A stretch of 13,412 bases of DNA, from contig QHOR01000130.1 of the NCBI GenBank assembly GCA_003219395.1, positions 1-13,412 of the forward strand. The letters are read 5' to 3'. The DNA comes from Verrucomicrobiota bacterium. Lineage in GTDB: Bacteria > Verrucomicrobiota > Verrucomicrobiia > Chthoniobacterales > UBA10450. The notes below the pieces were generated by a model, which was not told where the DNA came from, did not search any database, and saw only the letters and a list, made by a program, of their open reading frames with translations. The translations under genes and the position numbers were made by a program. Positions 13,284-13,412 of the stretch are shown one piece after another; the stretch's first letter is position 1, and each line of letters opens with the position of its first letter.

Positions 13284-13308
13284 AACGAAGGGAAGGACCT
13301 CTCGCAAG
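13284..13308 (+). repeat. Possible third, partial copy of the dispersed intergenic repeat
   Basis: AACGAAGGGAAGGA followed by CCTCTCGCAAG resembles the second half of the element at 8307-8338 (GGCGAGGGAGCTCGCAA). It sits right after the glycosyltransferase stop codon. The remaining window end (to 13412) contains no gene I can support. Confidence 0.3.
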
Positions 13309-13412
13309 CTGTTCAATCAAACTAGCTGGGTTATGGGCTTTAACCTTCGTGGGTGAGATCCGTCGCCGCGGCGCGGCTCGGGACGAGAAGCGCAACACTT
13401 TTCTTTCTAGCC

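Noticed and set aside
13285..13350. Possible folded RNA after the glycosyltransferase gene (ACGAAGG/CCTTCGT, GGTTA/TAACC)
   Set aside because: Short stems that partly compete for the same bases; no tRNA or known RNA fold results.

Overview
The window looks like a chromosomal segment of a Verrucomicrobiota bacterium, probably from the soil-type Chthoniobacterales/Spartobacteria side (inference). The main clue is the gene at 4797-5243, which matches a small family known only from Verrucomicrobia and Planctomycetes (Minf_1886 type). Other hints are the scarcity of Shine-Dalgarno sites, the many secreted proteins and a proline/alanine-rich DUF1844 protein. No rRNA, tRNA, CRISPR array, transposase or phage gene is visible.

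Layout. 15-3155 is all minus strand: a secreted beta-lactamase-fold serine hydrolase, a secreted NlpC/P60-type peptidoglycan hydrolase whose true start is not a normal start codon, and a secreted Gly/Tyr/Trp-rich repeat protein ending in a peptidoglycan-binding domain. 3364-8287 is plus strand: a secreted protein resembling a metalloprotease that has lost its HExxH motif, the Minf_1886-family protein (preceded by a terminator-like hairpin ending 6 nt before its ATG), a two-domain M16 zinc protease broken by a deletion/frameshift, and a DUF1844 protein. 8512-11120 is a minus-strand mlaE-mlaF-mlaD operon for an ABC lipid transporter; its ATPase gene carries a 1-nt frameshift. 11387-13283 is plus strand: an exported isoaspartyl peptidase/asparaginase and a family 2 glycosyltransferase.

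How it fits together. Most of the window concerns the cell envelope: two peptidoglycan-directed proteins, an inner-membrane phospholipid transporter, periplasmic hydrolases and a polyprenyl-phosphate-type glycosyltransferase. The gaps hold short dispersed sequences: a TCATyCTsAGCG-like element seen two or three times, and a GTTAAAsC octamer repeat that forms part of an 18-bp inverted repeat.

The most notable signals are three reading-frame anomalies in about 8 kb (NlpC/P60 start, M16, mlaF). The M16 lesion also removes the expected third zinc ligand. Either the assembly carries small deletions, or several envelope genes are decaying; raw reads would decide. I did not find a convincing new multi-gene system.
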